Assembly: GCA_041479575.1 (NCBI GenBank)
Contig: JBGOYH010000033.1
Location: forward strand, 1 to 15,252
Direction of reading: 5' to 3'
Origin: DASPPK01 sp041479575
GTDB taxonomy: Archaea > Thermoproteota > Bathyarchaeia > Bathyarchaeales > Bathycorpusculaceae
DNA length: 15,252 nt
A program made the position numbers and the translations under genes. This document shows positions 13,689 to 15,252 of this stretch, piece after piece. The notes under the pieces were generated by a model that saw nothing but the letters and a program-made list of their open reading frames with translations, ran no database searches and was not told the DNA's origin. Position 1 is the first letter of the stretch, and every line of letters starts with the position of its first letter.

Positions 13689-14807
13689 CTATTCTCCTTG
13701 AAAGGAATTTGAAACCTTCTGCCGCAATGCCTCTATGAAGTTTTCATGGTCGTAAACCCAAGAACCTCCCTTGAAGAGTGGAGGTGAAATTGTTTGTCGG
13801 CATCTCATCCTCATGTCTTGTATTGCATAACTGTAACTTTTCACAAGCTTCATTTTTGTCATCGCTGAGAGGACTTCAACGAATCTTCTGAATTCTTCAG
13901 ATGGAAGAAAAACCTCTACTATGAGACAGTTTTCTCCAAGGTTCTTTCCCATGGTCAGCACAAAGAACTTGTCAAGAAGCGACCTAGCAAATTTGGCAAA
14001 TGTTTCGTAACCGTGGAAAGTTATCGTGAAGTAAACCATGAGCGAAGGAGAGTTGCCATAGCGCATGACGAATACTTCGTAACCCTCGACAAGGTTTTTT
14101 CCTAACAAATGCTCTTTATAGTGAAAGCGTGCCAGTTGACGACTAATTCCGAGGCTCCTTGCTACTTCAGTCAAGCTTCTGGTTGCGTCTCCTTCCAGCT
14201 TTTCGAGCATTTTAATATCGATTTCGTCCGCATAGTTAAGATAGGACTTGGACTCTATCAATGTATAGGGCAGATCAGTTTTCTGTGTTTGCACTTCTTT
14301 TACCCACTCATCCCAAGAAAACACCCATTTTCTCAGGTTATTGTCAAACCAGTTTAGTGTTATCCGTCCGCCCTGAAAGCATGTGGACCAATGAATATGA
14401 ACGTTTTTAGCCACTTCTAAACATTTTAGCTCGTTTATGAATTCTTCAAATTCATGACAGTGCTCTATTGGCACTGCATAGACTGCTGTGCAACCTTCGC
14501 CCATTCCGTAAGATCGGCAAACATAAAGCCAAAACCGATTGATCGGTAGGCAATCGAAAAGAAGTTGCTCCATACCTGGATTGGCCTCGAGGAAAACAAC
14601 AGCCTTTCTCAAACCAATGTTCGTATGATAGACCGATGTATGCATTCTCAAAAAAAATCTGGGATCAGACTTCATGTGTTCTATTCGTGACTCCAATGTT
14701 CTGCGGTGAATCCCCACATTTTGAGCGACTTTTGAAAGGTTTCTTGGACCTATCTCCCACAATGCACGCAACATTTTGATGTCAAGTTTCGTTAGCTCTT
14801 TGTGCAT
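13689..14807 (-). CDS. Transcriptional regulator with two tandem Lrp/AsnC-like halves
   Basis: A 372-residue protein formed of two similar halves. Residues 6-47 (LDIKMLRALWEIGPRNLSKV and the IHRRTLESRI recognition helix) form the first Lrp-type helix-turn-helix, followed by an alpha/beta effector-like domain to about 175. Residues 195-237 (EIDIKMLEKLEGDATRSLTE and ISRQLARFHY) form a second one, again followed by an effector-like domain. It would bind DNA, and the duplication may replace dimerisation. ATG 14807 has AAGGAAG about 8 bases upstream and a TATA-like TAATAAAA at 14862-14869. Target and ligand unknown. Confidence 0.82.
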   Translation of the reverse strand: MHKELTKLDIKMLRALWEIGPRNLSKVAQNVGIHRRTLESRIEHMKSDPRFFLRMHTSVYHTNIGLRKAVVFLEANPGMEQLLFDCLPINRFWLYVCRSYGMGEGCTAVYAVPIEHCHEFEEFINELKCLEVAKNVHIHWSTCFQGGRITLNWFDNNLRKWVFSWDEWVKEVQTQKTDLPYTLIESKSYLNYADEIDIKMLEKLEGDATRSLTEVARSLGISRQLARFHYKEHLLGKNLVEGYEVFVMRYGNSPSLMVYFTITFHGYETFAKFARSLLDKFFVLTMGKNLGENCLIVEVFLPSEEFRRFVEVLSAMTKMKLVKSYSYAIQDMRMRCRQTISPPLFKGGSWVYDHENFIEALRQKVSNSFQGE

Positions 14808-14861
14808 AGCATTCTTCCTTCGTTCTGTACTGGTTCTACCCTAGATTGTATCTGCTTCTGT

Positions 14862-14869
14862 TTTTATTA
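14862..14869 (-). promoter_or_regulatory. TATA-like box of the double Lrp-like regulator
   Basis: TAATAAAA on the minus strand, directly after the stop of the upstream small gene. It predicts a start near 14840 and a leader of about 33 bases. Confidence 0.35.
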
Positions 14870-14870
14870 C

Positions 14871-15068
14871 TTATGTAGGTCCGCCAGGCGTATCAATAGG
14901 TTCATTGGGCGTAACTATCGTTCGATTGTCTACAAGAACCAATGAAGAAGAACCGATGACATCAATTTTCTGTTCAGTTGCTTGAGAACGTGTCACCACA
15001 ACTGCGAAGCAGGTTGCGAACATGGCAGAAAAAACCAATAGGACCAATGCCAGAGCTTTCATTCTCAC
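14871..15068 (-). CDS. Small exported or membrane-anchored peptide
   Basis: A protein of 65 residues from GTG 15068, or 63 from ATG 15062. A short basic start is followed by a strong hydrophobic segment (ALALVLLVFSAMFATCFAVVV, about 5-25) and a polar tail rich in Thr, Pro and acidic residues, ending NEPIDTPGGPT. This fits a signal peptide or N-terminal anchor with an external tail of about 38 residues. GGAGGTG at 15074-15080 is 5 bases before the GTG and 11 before the ATG, so the GTG is slightly better spaced. No family recognised. The remaining 15069-15252 shows AT-rich, promoter-like sequence and no convincing gene. Confidence 0.6.
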   Translation of the reverse strand: MRMKALALVLLVFSAMFATCFAVVVTRSQATEQKIDVIGSSSLVLVDNRTIVTPNEPIDTPGGPT

Positions 15069-15252
15069 AAGACCACCTCCTTTTACATTTAGTCAAAACT
15101 CCTGCTGTACGTTTTCCAATAAGAAAATTCATGCATAGTAAAGAGAGACACACAATTTTACAATTAGTCACAAAACCTAAAATAAGTTGCCGAAAGTAAA
15201 AAATTATAAGCAAGTGGCACTTGTAGGAAATCTCACTATCAGAAAGAGGCAC

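Noticed and set aside
14974..15252. 92-codon minus-strand frame at the right edge
   Set aside because: Overlaps the exported-peptide gene in another frame; no coherent domain and no ribosome site inside the window.
1..15252. CRISPR array, insertion sequence, tRNA or rRNA
   Set aside because: No regularly spaced repeats, transposase motifs, inverted-repeat ends or tRNA-like arms were seen on either strand by eye.

Overview
The window looks archaeal, probably from an uncultivated Thermoproteota or Bathyarchaeia-like genome assembly. This is inference. The reasons are short AT-rich TATA-like boxes about 25 bases upstream of inferred transcript starts, very short or absent 5' leaders beside other genes with strong GGAGGTGA sites, a duplicated Lrp-type regulator, and many small zinc or iron proteins. 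No rRNA, tRNA, CRISPR array or insertion sequence was seen.

Layout. 1-190 (-): start of a GNAT acetyltransferase that runs off the left edge. 268-3004 (+): a tight three-gene run of methyltransferase, alpha/alpha-toroid (squalene-cyclase-like) protein and AlkA-like HhH-GPD protein. 3045-3236 (-) and 3380-3667 (+): a divergent small winged-helix protein and a GIY-YIG nuclease. 3664-7872 (-): a four-gene run of membrane-anchored protein, zinc-ribbon membrane protein, DUF2207-like membrane protein with a ten-cysteine CxC tail, and a PqqD/radical-SAM/SPASM enzyme. The last three genes overlap one another. 7901-8259: a divergent pair, a frameshifted mini-gene (-) and a 49-residue desulforedoxin-like protein (+). 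8317-9491 (-): a 72-residue conserved-looking small protein and an acetamidase/formamidase. 9587-11558 (+): class II fructose-bisphosphate aldolase followed by a phosphofructokinase with pyrophosphate-type residues. 11572-12549 (-): a second phosphofructokinase with an ATP-type glycine, tail-to-tail with the first. 12681-13295 (-): a uracil-DNA-glycosylase-superfamily protein. 13435-13626 (+): a protein-like open frame without a start codon. 13689-14807 (-): the double Lrp-like regulator. 14871-15068 (-): a small exported or membrane-anchored peptide.

Two themes stand out. The first is the 3664-7030 operon. A membrane protein whose only cysteines are ten residues packed into 21 positions of its C-terminal cytoplasmic tail is translationally coupled to a radical-SAM/SPASM enzyme with a peptide-binding PqqD-like domain. 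This looks like a RiPP-like maturation system in which the substrate is the tail of a large membrane protein. The second is a bacterial-style sugar-phosphate module: class II aldolase plus two paralogous PfkA proteins whose key residues point to different phosphoryl donors. Most archaea use other enzymes for these steps.
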